Made by a program: the position numbers and the translations under genes. From Gnetum montanum (Eukaryota > Streptophyta > Gnetopsida > Gnetales > Gnetaceae), in NCBI GenBank assembly GCA_015680685.1, contig MNCI01004338.1:74316-128725 (forward strand): 54,410 nucleotides of DNA, in the 5' to 3' direction. This document shows positions 34,481 to 45,786 of the stretch, piece by piece (positions within the stretch are counted from its first letter, which is position 1; each line of letters opens with the position of its first letter). Below the pieces are notes generated by a model. That model saw nothing but the letters and a program-made list of their open reading frames with translations. It was not told the DNA's origin and did not search any database.

Positions 34481-35369
34481 TGATGAAGCATCATGATTTG
34501 GCCATGTTGATAGGATGTTGTCAATGTGACCTTGTTCATGGAATCTCATTGACATGATCCCATCGACGTAGGGTTTGACCCGTTGACATGTACCCATCTA
34601 TAGGGAATCCTATTTTTGCTTATAAATGTGCACCTTCTACTGCATTTATACCACAAGGTCTCACAGTTGTAATGAAGTTCTTGTAGTATTTATTTCCAAT
34701 AATTATAATATTTTCTAAGTGCTCATTATAGAAGTTAAAGAGTTTATGAATCTTTATTCATGCACTATTTTACCTGGGCACTTCAGTATGTGTGGTAATA
34801 AAGATGAGCTTCCTGATCAACCCTTGCAGCACTTGGATTAGATTAATTATCTATTTTATGCATTTAATATTTATTTTAAGTAGTTTCCTTAATTGGTTTT
34901 AAGTAATTAAAGTAATTAATTAAGATAAATTAAATAGTAAACATAAGTATGATCACTTCAAGCATATGTGTAACACCTGGTAATCCTAGTAATGCTTAAC
35001 ACTTGGTAACCCAGTAGCGCTATACATGTTTAGGATGTGTATGACAAGTGGGTATGGATGCTTATGTTAGGAATAGTTAAGTGTTAGCTAGTTAGATTAT
35101 TTTAGGACTTAATTACCTTATTCTTTATTCTTTATTCTTATGCAACTTAGAACATAAAAAGATAAAAATGATAAAAATCATATACCTCAGTTATACTTAA
35201 CCATATCCTTGTACTCACAAGTGTAACTGGGAAGATAATGATTGCAACAGTTGATTCACCTCTTAGATTAGTGTACATAGAAACATAAAAGTCCTTGGAA
35301 TTTGACAAGATCATGCATAAATCCTCTTGATCTGTATGGTTGGGTGTATGGTCTACTTGCCGCTCATCA
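34481..35369 (+). repeat. Right (3') LTR of element C
   Basis: The LTR is about 889 bp, TGATGAAGCATCATGA...CTCATCA, with a TATA box at 34619-34628 (GCTTATAAATG). It aligns with the left LTR along its whole length but with many substitutions and small indels, so the insertion is old. Confidence 0.87.
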
Positions 35370-35739
35370 TAGATATAGATTTAGAAAAAATATTAGATAG
35401 CAGGGTACACTTCGAACACTATGTCATACCATAAATAACTAAAAAATACTATTATTATTCAAATTCTCACCCTGATATAAGGTCATCCCTTGAGAGAGCC
35501 TCATAACTTAACATTAACTAATGGTCATAGATTTAGCTATACAAAATTTTAAGGTAACAAGAAAAAAGAGAATAAATGCATAAAATGGTAAAATTTAAAA
35601 TTAAAACTTTATTACATTTGAAAACTTAGATAGATGTTACATTTTCATGAAAAATAATAATAGATTCTACAAATTAACCAAGCACTAATGAGGGCAACAA
35701 AAACAAATCATGCAATTTTTTTATTCTAACATTATAGTA
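35370..35739. other. Flank between element C and LINE-1
   Basis: There is no gene signal. The stretch may include the 3' untranslated region of LINE-1, which reads leftward here, but no clear poly(A) or tail was identified. Confidence 0.4.
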
Positions 35740-38700
35740 CTATCTTGAATGGATAGTCACAACATAAAAAAGAAACATTTGTAACTCATCTTCAAGGGAA
35801 CTTGACCTACATAACCGATAAATCTGCTTTTCTTAGGGGAGTTAAATCCATCTTCCACTTTTAATTCTAAGATGATAAGAACTTAAGTGAATCTTGCAAA
35901 TAGCATTCTAATACTTAATTCAAATAACAACTAAGAGATAGTAAGCTTCCACATCTATTTTATTTGATCTAATGTGATGTAAATAAAATTATCTTTTACC
36001 TTCTACATTAGACCACATCTGTGTTAAAACCTTTTGCTTGACTAGTTGGTGAATATGTTTAAGGTTTTTTTGCACATCCTTCCAAGAGATATTTCATTTT
36101 TTCAACCAATGCATTTCCTAAAAATACCAACCATGGTCTTATGCATCCTTAAGAATTGCTTTAAGAATTTATCTTGGATTGAGATATGCAAGCTGTGAGT
36201 GTATGTCATAAATTAGAACAAGGCTTCTACTTCTAAAGGTAATAAATCACATTCACATAATAACATTAACTAATATGTTTGCATCTTCACCTTTAACTCA
36301 TCTAGAAGAAAATTTTTTTATACTTTTTCAATATCTTTCCAAAGTTTAGCACTAAGTCCAAGTCCCCAAACAACACATGCATACAATACAATAGGATAAA
36401 TGATAGTCTAAAAACTTTATTATCTGACCTTCCAAGCCCAAAGTCCTAAATCCTTGCACTTATTTATAATAGCATACAAAGCCTTAAAATGTTATGTTAT
36501 TCTTTCTTTGATGCACTTCCCCCAAATGTAATAGTTCATATAAATGAAACTAAAATATTAAAAGAATCTATTACTTGCACATTCTCACCTCCAAAATGGA
36601 ATTTATAACAAGCATTTCTTGTATCCCAAATCATCAATATGGTTTTATCTACATTCACTTGAAGACCAAATGAGCAACAATAAGTTTCTAAAATTTTCAA
36701 TACATTTTTCATGCCTTTTATAGTAATAGAGATTAATGTAGTGTCATCTGTATATAAAAGAAGATTCATTGCTTGGGATCCAATTTTAATAACATAACCA
36801 TAGTGCTTATTACATAACCATTCTTTCATTGTATTAATAAAAATACCAAAGAGATTTGGAGAAAGTGGATAACATTGCTTAACTTCAATTTTTCTCTAGA
36901 ACTAAAATTTTTTCTTTGAATTGCTTTATAATTTTAATAATCACTTTCTCATATAATCTCTAAGTTATAATCATACCTAAAGGAAGGAAAATTTTATGCA
37001 AGCACAACCATAGTTTTGTATGAAGAACTAAATTATATACTTTAGCAAAATCAATAAAACAAATAAAAACGTTTTTATTAGGTATTGTTGCAAACTCATC
37101 CCATGTTCAAGAGTAACTAAGTGATTGATAGTAAAGTGATTTTGTTTAAAACTTACTTCACAATTTTCCTTGTCTTGGTTAACTTCAAGCTAAGAATTAA
37201 TTTTCTTTTCTAGTGAACTACCTAACAAACTTAGCAAAAAGATTACTCACAAGGATCTTTCCATAATTGTTCAATAATTTTTATCTCCCTTTTTACATAA
37301 CAAGATAGCTTTACTAGTTTTCCAATGTTGATCTACTCCTTGATACATTGCTAAATTTATTTGGTGTCAAATTTCTCTATGAATAACAACCTACTTTAAT
37401 AATCCTACATATAAACCATTTGAATCTATAGTTTTGCTAGGCGCTAGCTAGCTTTTCAATACACTCTATAAATTTCTCATGAGTAATTTGGAGAGATGCT
37501 TGTTGTACAATTACAATAGAATTATTTTCTCCTATAAATAATTTATTGTAACATGATCAATTGTCTTGAAAATAAAAATTAAACGATGAAGAGGTTTTAT
37601 GATGAAAACATTGTTAAAAGTGTTTAGGTTTCTTTTTAATGGTGGAAGAAAAATATTCATGCTACTCCCTGATAAATTTCTTTCTCTCGGTTCTAATCAA
37701 GTATTTATACGTCTTAGCTAAACTTTGTTTATGACTCTTATTTGCATTCTTAATATTCTACTTAGCCTGCATGCAATCTTCATCAAAATAAGTCTTCTAA
37801 GCATCATGTTATTGTGAATACATCACTTGCTTGGATGCAAGAAAAATTTGTTCAAGTTCTATATGCTATCTTTCAAAACTCTATTTACTATGTGCTACAT
37901 ATATATATTTTTTCTTGACTTCTAGGGTAACTTTGTACTAAGATTTTTTTCTATTCTTATTTTTTGTTATCTAATAAACAATTTAAATTTGCAACAAAAA
38001 TTCTACATGATGATGGCAAGACTCCATTAAATCTTCTCTAACTTTCAACTCCTTAATAAATTTAATATCTTCATAAGAACATAAAAGAAAATCAATATAA
38101 GAGTTACATTAAAGTCCTATGAGAGTAAATGATAAAGATTGAGAAAATCTAGCAAGGCCATTACAAATGAGAAAATCAAAATTTTTTGTCTATTCTAATA
38201 GTTGTTAACCCATATTATTAATAGTGTGATCTTCATAATGTCATGTCCAACTATTATATTTAACAATGTCTAAACTACCAACATTATGTTGCCACTAAAT
38301 CATTTTTGTTTTTTGTGAACCTGTCGTTGCATTAAAATCTCTACAAATAAATACTAAATCATTTGCTGAAAATTATACAATAGTTTTGCCTAAGAAGTAA
38401 AAAGAATGATGACAAGAAAACTCTATAAAATCATAAAATGTATCATCTTTAGGTATAAAATAGAAAATCACAAGGAAATCACAACCATGCTGACATAAGA
38501 TTTTTAACCAAACATATTTTTTTATGATCATTAGTTTTTCTCAAAGCACACAATTTTCAAAAAAATTTCCCACTAACACTACAATGCCACTAGAAGGTTA
38601 ACCTCACTCTACTCTTGGGTTTCTTGCAATACATTTAATAAATCCAAGAACTACAAAATATACAGAATCACCATCTATAGAAATTTTAAAGAAAATGTCA

Positions 38701-38740
38701 CCTTATTCAAATCAAAATTATTTTAGGAAGGTGAGGGGGA
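35740..38740 (-). pseudogene. LINE-1 relic: endonuclease-reverse transcriptase
   Basis: The minus-strand translation, broken by stops and frameshifts, gives the normal ORF2 order. An endonuclease domain (about 38740-38030) has Arg-Asp-Phe-Asn-Ala-Thr-Thr-Gly in place of Gly-Asp-Phe-Asn-Ala-Arg-Thr-Gly (about 38330) and a downstream Asn-Gly...Tyr-Ile-Asp-Phe-Leu block. RT is at about 37560-36300, with its catalytic box as Leu-Leu-Tyr-Thr-Asp-Asp (about 36745; normally Tyr-Ala-Asp-Asp) followed by CCSFGLQVNVDKT. The connection region follows, and then a Cys-rich C-terminus with Leu-Glu-Asp-Glu-Leu (about 35800). It would nick target DNA and copy its own RNA into it. The 5' part is missing or unrecognisable beyond 38740. 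Confidence 0.8.
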
Positions 38741-39236
38741 CTGAAATTTCTTTGTAAATTAATTTAGGGCCAAATGAAAAGTTGCATTCAAAATATTGGA
38801 AAGAAAATTTTGAGTGAATAAAAAGATAAAAAATACATTGCAAAGGAGATAGAGTGGTGAAGTGATAACATGCAGCAAGCTATCTAAAACAATAAAAAAT
38901 GGTTTAAGGGATGGTAGAATAGTGAAAACCAAGAAAACTGGTTGATATACAAAATGGTAGGAAAGGAGGCAAAAGTAGTAGTAGCCAAAGCTAAGCATAA
39001 GGTCTTAAATACCTCATATGAGAAATTAAGAATAAAGAAAGAAGAAAATTTTGGTTACCAAAATTAAGAGTGAAATTGAAATTGATATTGAAATTTTATT
39101 ACATTTGTAGATCCTCTAGATTTATTAAACATTAGAAATATAAATGATATAAGTTTGAAAAACATCATTAAGAAAATTACCAAGTGTTAATAGTAACATT
39201 TGGAAACAATCAATTAATTTTGCAACTGTAATATCC
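38741..39236. other. Flank between LINE-1 and repeat F2
   Basis: A Phe/Leu-rich open stretch on the minus strand (38998-38759) has no recognisable family and looks composition-driven. Bases 39080-39210, read on the minus strand, match 41272-41385 read on the plus strand: 'cttaat-atg-tttttcaaa-ctatatcat-tatatttcta' and 'gatc-a-aggatctac'. The 2-kb F2 block is therefore flanked by inverted copies of one short sequence. Confidence 0.5.
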
Positions 39237-41269
39237 CACCTATGTCTAATATGCTTCAATGCATGACATGGTAGGAAAATGTGTGTTACAACCTAAAAAA
39301 TTGAAAAGGTTTAGTTATTTAATTTAATGCATGTGATCAATTCTTTAATGTTGTTAGATGTGTTTCAATAGATTAGCTCTCATTGAAAGGTGAAAGTATG
39401 TTAGTTAGGTGAAGGCAATTCATAAGAAAAGTAAAGGAAATAAAAGTAAACAATTATATGCTATATATATAACATATATACATATTACATGATGCATCTT
39501 TTTTCTTATTGCCTTACTTCTGTTTTTTGTCACTTTGTCTATGCATTTGCATTTTCTATTTTCTATTCCAAACAAAAAAAAATTTATATCCTATTTCTTC
39601 CATTTCTAAACAAGTACCAAGCCTAGGTGTCACATTGCATATGATTCTTTCCCTTATAAAATAGATTGTGACTTTTGAAATCGTAAAGGGTTTCTAACAC
39701 GATAGTGAAAGTGAAGTAAAAGGCTAATTTTGGGCATCTTGAGGGAAAGAAAGAAAATAAGAAGATTTTAAAAGCCCTACAAGCATTAATAAGAAAGCTT
39801 ATTTACTTTCCTTTTTTATGTCACTCTCTTATTTTGTTGTGGATTTTGTACACTTTCATTCTACTTTCTGATTTTTCTTTATTCTTTTGAATTTTTGGAA
39901 TAACATAATAATATTTATAGGACCAATTTTGCTTAGTTAGTAGTAGGATCTGAAAATATTTTAAATACCCTTGTCTGCATGTAGTAGTGGAGTGTTCTAT
40001 AGTGGGATCCATCCCATGGGAACAAAGAGTTTTGGAAGGATTTCCTACCCTAGATTTTAATTCTTAAATTCATGTGAGGCTGGGAAACTAGCTGAGACCA
40101 TGACATTGAGTAGTTAAGTCTATTAGTGTATGTTGAGGCATAGTCAAGACCTATCCTTCTAATGATACATATGTCTTAGTTGTTAAGGATGTTAGTAGTG
40201 AGGCTGTTGCTAAGACTTGGCCATGAGTGACTCATTTGAAATCAGAAGGATAATCTAATGATATTAGTGAGATTATTTCAAGACTTGTCGATATATTTCT
40301 TTGAAAGTGAAGATTAAGTAAGAGCTAGCCTTTAGAGATGCTTGGATAAAATATATATTCTTTGGAATTTTGGATTTTATTTGAATTTTTGGAAAATTTG
40401 TGGTATTTCTAGATTTTGAAACATTTTTGAATATTTAATTAAAAACCTTTACCTACTTGATATCTTGAGACTTTTAACCCAGAACCTTTATTCTTCATGA
40501 GGAGGAGAATAAAATAACCTTTTTGATTAGGGGTTTGGACTCCTCCAATTTGATGTAGAGAGCCTAGAGTAGCCATGAAAACACCAAAAGAAGGACATGG
40601 GACAAAAGGTGAATCAATTCTGTATAAAATGAACCCTATAAACTTGAAAAATAATTTCTATATATTTTTTATTTATGTAAAATAAAAACCTTATACATTG
40701 TTTGGATATTTAGGCCATGTACCTATTTTTGTGAATAAATAATAAAGTATGATAAATATAAAATTGTTGTCTCTGCCATTTTGACTTTGACATTGAATGA
40801 TCATTTTTCATTTCAACATGTGCTATATGTCTAGGAAATTTTAATATTATTTATTATATATTAATATTTTATTTAATTATTATTTTTGATCCTATTATTT
40901 AATTTGTTAAACTTAAAACATGAATATCTTTATTTCTAAATGTCCAATTGAGGTGAAACAAGTGTTGTTGAAATTGGTATTTTGATACTATTTTATGATA
41001 CACCTAATGAAAGTTTTCAATATTTACATATTTGTGGCTGTGTAAATCTCTAATTTTCTTTAAATAAATTTTATTCAATTATGTATGTGAGTAATATGAA
41101 ATTTTTCTATGTTGTATTACTCTATTGTATTTATGCCTCTAATTAATAACTTTTTAGTCTATTTTATGGCTTCCTTTTGAATTATTAAATTAATGTTAAA
41201 TCCATATTCTTAGGGTTTCATAGCATTTCTATTAATTATTTATAATAGATAATTAATATGGGTGTTAAA
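39237..41269 (+). repeat. LTR-like repeat F2 (about 2.0 kb)
   Basis: The block begins TGTAATATCCC and ends GGGTGTTAAA, an imperfect inverted pair as expected of LTR ends. Its right 920 bp match F1 (16972-17900) in inverted orientation. Just after its right end the plus strand reads TGTGGTATTC, weakly like a PBS. No clear 5-bp target duplication is seen. It could be one solo LTR or two back-to-back LTRs, since both flanks carry the same short sequence in opposite orientation. Confidence 0.45.
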
Positions 41270-41479
41270 ATGTGGTATTCTTAATAATTTTTTCAAAACT
41301 CATATCATGTATATTTCTACTATCCAGTAGATCCAAAGGATCTACGAACATAATAATATTTCAATTTCAGATATTTGTATAGCAAAGTTGACATATTCCT
41401 ATTTCAACTCTGAGATGGTTAGATTCCATTTATGATATGGTAATTGTGCATCATGAATAATAATGAATAGCAATAAATA

Positions 41480-43979
41480 AATAGTTTCTCTTTGAATTAA
41501 GGCCTCCTTGATACTACTCAAATAGAAATGTTTTTTTCTTCTATATTTTCCCAAATTTTTTTAACTACTATTTATTTTACTATTTTGCAAACTTACCTAA
41601 GTCCAAAATAAAGAATATACCATTGAATATTCTATTTATTAAGCCATAGAACTCCCTCATGATACCATTCTTTATTATGGATTTCCATCATCACTTTTTT
41701 CAAGTATTTATCCAATGAAGATGCAGAAAAATTATGAGTGTAAGCTATAAATTGAAAAATAGCTTGACATAATCTCTTCTTCAAGAAACATAATATCAAA
41801 TTTTATTTGTCTTTTCACTTTAAATTCATCGATCAAAAAAACCTTTTGAATTTCTTCTATCTATTTCTAAGGGTAGGACCTCATACAAGGCACCCATAAT
41901 GGATAATAAGTTGAAAAATGGTATGATAAAATTGTTTTCAAACATCCCAAGCTAGAATAGATTCCTTCATATATTTTCTTTTCGAAGTAAATGAGGCTTT
42001 CAAACCACTTTATTTTTACAAATTGTTACCCAAACCATCATGCATAATTTTTGACTTTACAAGTATTTCACTATTGCCCAGCAATCTAACCAATATTACC
42101 AATAGTTTTTTTTTCTTTTTTCCCACTGAGTTTTATAAATATATTAACATTCATTTAAATAAGCTCATACTTTTAAAAGGAGGAAAATTAATCTCAAAGA
42201 GAAAAATACTAATAGGAAAATGGTCTAAGAAAGTAGCATCTGTATGCACTTCTACTTTACTTATAGTCTTCTAAAAAGAAATATTAGAGATGTAAATTCT
42301 ATCAAGCCAACAATAAATTTTATCATTTCTTTGTTAATAATTACACCAAGTATAATTATTCTCATTTGAATGATATGTGGATAAAGATCTAACCTCAAAA
42401 AGAAAATGTTTTTCTTTAGAATTTTACCACTTTTCTTTTCCTTGAGAAGACATATTAGGAGGAAGATTATTAAGTGTATCTAAATGACATTCAACCATAT
42501 TGAAATCATCTCTAATAATTCAAGGAACTTTCTAGATCTTTGATTGATTTTTTGAATTATTAGGAGCATAACTATTATAAAGTCAAAAGTCTCTTTTTTC
42601 ACTATGACAACTAATCCAAATAACTTTTTCAAAGTTGTTATAGCCCAAGTTCAAAACTTTTCTAGTCCAATTTTTATCAACTAGAATAGCAAGACCTCCT
42701 TTAGTAACTTCATTAGCAGCAATAAATAAATAATGTAATTCTTTAGAATCCATAACTAACAACACTAATATCATGCACTAAAATCTTAATCTCTAACAAA
42801 AAAAGAACATTTGGAGATAAATGCTAATTTAAAATATACTCCCTAACAATATCTTCTCAAGGAATATTAGAAAGATCCCATATATTCCATGATAAAATTA
42901 AAATTGAGACATGGGGAAGGAGTCTCTCATCCTTGATTTTTTAAGTGTAGCATTTGTCTCATAATTTAGTTACTAATACATGAAAAAAGTATTATCCAAT
43001 GAGAAAATATTTGGAACATTAGTAGTAGTAGAAAGAGAAAGAAGTATCTTAGGGATTTTTGAATTGAGATTAGTATCTATAGGCCTATTCTTTTTTTGTT
43101 ACACTAAGTGAAATATTTTTGCATTAGTGCTTTCATTGCTAGTTTATACTAAAAAAGGCTTTTTTTCTAAAGATGAATTCTCTTTAGATATAGAGAATTT
43201 AGTAGCACCTTCAAATTCAAAAGGAATAATAAAAGCTTAAGAACTTATTGTAAAAGATTTCTTTTATGCCTATTGAAAATTACCATTATTTTTCTTTTCT
43301 AAAAATTTTTATTTCCTTTTCTCACAAATAAATTTTTTATTGAAAAAAGGATAAATCGTAATAACATGGCCTTTACAACAATAATATTTGCAACATACTT
43401 GCAAATTATAGTATGTAATTTTTTAGGAAAAACACTCACTACCTATCTTGAGTTTTAATTTTGTTTTCCTCTGTAGTAATTAATTTCTACAGAATACTAT
43501 GTATGTTGCACATCATGTAGTAATGTTTATAACTCTATTTTGAGAATTTTACCAATGTTGCTAATAATTTCTCTTTCAACATTTTGAAAAATAGGAGAAA
43601 ATTTTTCTAACTCAATCTAACAAGGAATTTTTAAATAGTTAGAAGAATTAAATATACTTTTCATTCTCAAGTAATAAAAGTATTATATTAATCCATAAAA
43701 CCTTAAAGATCCAAAGATTTCTCAATCATTTCAAAATTGGCCAATTAGACAAGCAAAAAAGATTAAGAAAAATATCAAGCATGCAGAACATTAATTCTAT
43801 AATGTTCAAAAATAGCTTAAATCACTAGTGTAAAATCCTTATTTTGGCAAATAAATTCAATAATTTGCAGAAAGATATATTAAGAAGTAATAGGTTTTTT
43901 TTTTTGACAAAGATTCATATAAATTATCAAGTAAACTAAAATCAAAAGCTTTAGAATCCTTTATGATCTCTATAATCTT
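41480..43979 (-). pseudogene. LINE-2 relic: ORF1 and endonuclease joined to an RT C-terminus
   Basis: Reading leftward from 43979: an ORF1-like part with a degenerate zinc knuckle near 43400-43340 (Cys-Lys-Tyr-Tyr-Cys-Cys-Lys-Gly-His, two Cys turned into Tyr). Next is an L1-type endonuclease starting LILSWNIWDLSNIP (about 42895), with open piece 42774-42583 and the Asp-Asp-Phe-Asn motif near 42515. At about 42100 the sequence passes into a block (42050-41480) that matches the post-RT region of LINE-1 at 36500-36180. The RT core, about 1.5 kb, is missing. The N-terminal part appears to continue at 53808-53990 beyond the G/B insertion. Confidence 0.65.
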
Positions 43980-44730
43980 TGATGAAGCATCATTTATTGA
44001 ATATCAAAAATCTTAATGAAAATTGTATCAATTGTTTGGGATTCACACCTACTACTTCACATCTATGTCAATGCATCTACATCAATGCATATTAGTAAGC
44101 TATCATGTCATAACTATGCTGACACATGTTAGTTGATTATTACATCATAGTTGTATTAACATAGATGTGTTATCACAAGCCTAACTTCATCAATGCTAGG
44201 GTAATAAATACCTATAAATATGTAAGCATTTACCATGTATTTGTCACCATTTAGTCCATAGGTAACTAGACTTTGTTAGTTTTATTTTGTAATGCTTGTA
44301 ACAATAAGGAAGTGCCTACAATGTACATTTGAGCCAATTGTACATCTTATTTGAGTAGCATTGTACCTAGACACAATCCATGATAGGAAATAAGATTAAG
44401 ATTAACTCCTATTCCCTACAACACATTAAGTTAGTATAGAATTTACTTTTAATATAATTTATTTCTATGCAGTTAGCTTAATATTTATATTTTTATGCAC
44501 ATTAATCTTTGGCAAAATGAGTGTGACTAGTTTTATCATAACATGTAACCATTTGATAACCTAGTAGTGGTCTTGGTTAATACACCTAGTAGTGTATTAA
44601 TCTAGGACTTATACGATTAGTTGGAAATAGACACTCAAGATCTTGCTTGGTATCCCAGCAACAATTGCACCAATTCAGGACTTGCATGACTAGTTGGAAA
44701 CAAACACTCATCACCCTTAGGCTAGCATAG
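43980..44730 (+). repeat. Solo LTR G, left part
   Basis: It starts TGATGAAGCATCAT, the same terminus as the LTRs of C. It has a TATA box (CCTATAAATATG, 44211-44222) after a block of inverted 'acatctatgtcaa' / 'taacatagatgtg' motifs, and the R/U5-like 'gataacctagtagtgg' block. It breaks off at 44730 where element B is inserted and resumes at 53534. There is no internal region on either side, so it is a solo LTR left by recombination. Confidence 0.72.
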
Positions 44731-45604
44731 TGATGAGTGGTGAGGTACCCCTACACTCAGGCATACGAATACAAGTGTTTCACAAATGATCTAGTTGAAC
44801 TTCGCAGATAGGCTAATTGTGGTATCAAGATAGTTACTTGTTGATTGCAATCCATTGTCTTCCCACCTTGACTAGTATATGCTTTTTCACATATGGTTTA
44901 GTCTAGAGTGAGGTGTATGATGTGGTTTCTAGCATAGTGCTACTCCTAGAGGCAATGGAAAATCACTTTAATTCAGCTAGGAGGAAAAGGGAGAGAGAGC
45001 TAAGCTAATAGGACATGAGAGGAGAGAGTCTAAAGTAGCCTAAGTGGAATGAACATCCATTTCTTAATCATCCGTACACATCTTAGACCTCGTGCATGAC
45101 TACTACTGGGATTACCAAGTGCAGATCCTAGGTACACTACTGGGTTACCAAGTAGTCACACTTAAATGCTCATGATTAAGTTGTACTCATTCCATGTTTA
45201 ATAGGATTTGAGGGTAGAGAATTATTAATCAAGAAAGTAATTAAATAATTAAACTAAGTGAATGCTACAATGATGAAGTAATCTCGATCTTGATTTCCGA
45301 TCATGTGCATGTCCAAGTACGTCACACTCAAATAAATGTGTCATAAAATTACAATCATCACACTTTGGGCATGCATTGGGAGAAAGGGTTGAGAAGAACT
45401 AAAAATGAAAACTAACTTCTAGCTAAAACTACCAACTGATTGACTCCCTGACTCCTTGCACCTACATGTGTATTTATAGGTCTACACAGGAGTCACAATA
45501 TTGTGTATCTGATATCGCTTCCTAGGTAGCAATATTGTGTACCCGATATCATGGGTCCGATATCGAGGGTCCGATATTGGAGCCTACTGAATCATGATTC
45601 ATCA
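44731..45604 (-). repeat. 3' LTR of element B
   Basis: The LTR is about 874 bp, TGATGAGTGG...ATTCATCA on the plus strand. On the minus strand it contains a GATATC/GATATT cluster (45590-45490) and then a TATA box (45479-45470, CCTATAAATA). It pairs with 52654-53528. Confidence 0.87.
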
Positions 45605-45625
45605 TACCTCCACGATTAAATGAAA
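45605..45625 (-). other. Polypurine tract of element B
   Basis: On the minus strand CGTGGAGGTA lies directly before the TGATGAATC start of the 3' LTR, preceded by 'gatgagttttcattta', which is also seen before the LTR of C (34454-34470). Confidence 0.65.
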
Positions 45626-45786
45626 ACTCATCCTCAAGTCAAAAAAAATGAGAACAAGCCCCATTGATTACACAGTGGATAGTTATGGGATTATTAATTG
45701 ACTAGGAATTTATTCATGTCATAGTGGAGAATTGAATACAACAAAATTGGGACATGGACAAAAAAATTAAAAAATTTTGTAGGAAC

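Larger units (their letters stand above)
22622..35369 (+). mobile_element. Element C: full-length Athila/Tat-like gypsy element with pol and an extra 3' gene
   Basis: Order on the plus strand: LTR, PBS, gag, protease, RT, RNase H, integrase, spacer, second gene, polypurine tract, LTR, about 12.7 kb in all. The order PR-RT-RH-INT marks it as Ty3/gypsy; the FLDGYSGYNQI block in RT, the lack of a chromodomain, the tRNA-Asp-type PBS and the long gene after integrase point to the Athila/Tat group. Every gene is broken by stops, largely at former Trp and Gln codons. There is no left target duplication because the left LTR joins C0. Confidence 0.87.

Noticed and set aside
44590-44705. Two copies of a 40-bp motif ('aggactt-atacgattagttggaaa...cactca') inside G, with a PBS-like sequence between them
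   Set aside because: The PBS-like stretch is in the wrong orientation and not next to an LTR end; a small internal duplication of the LTR explains it.
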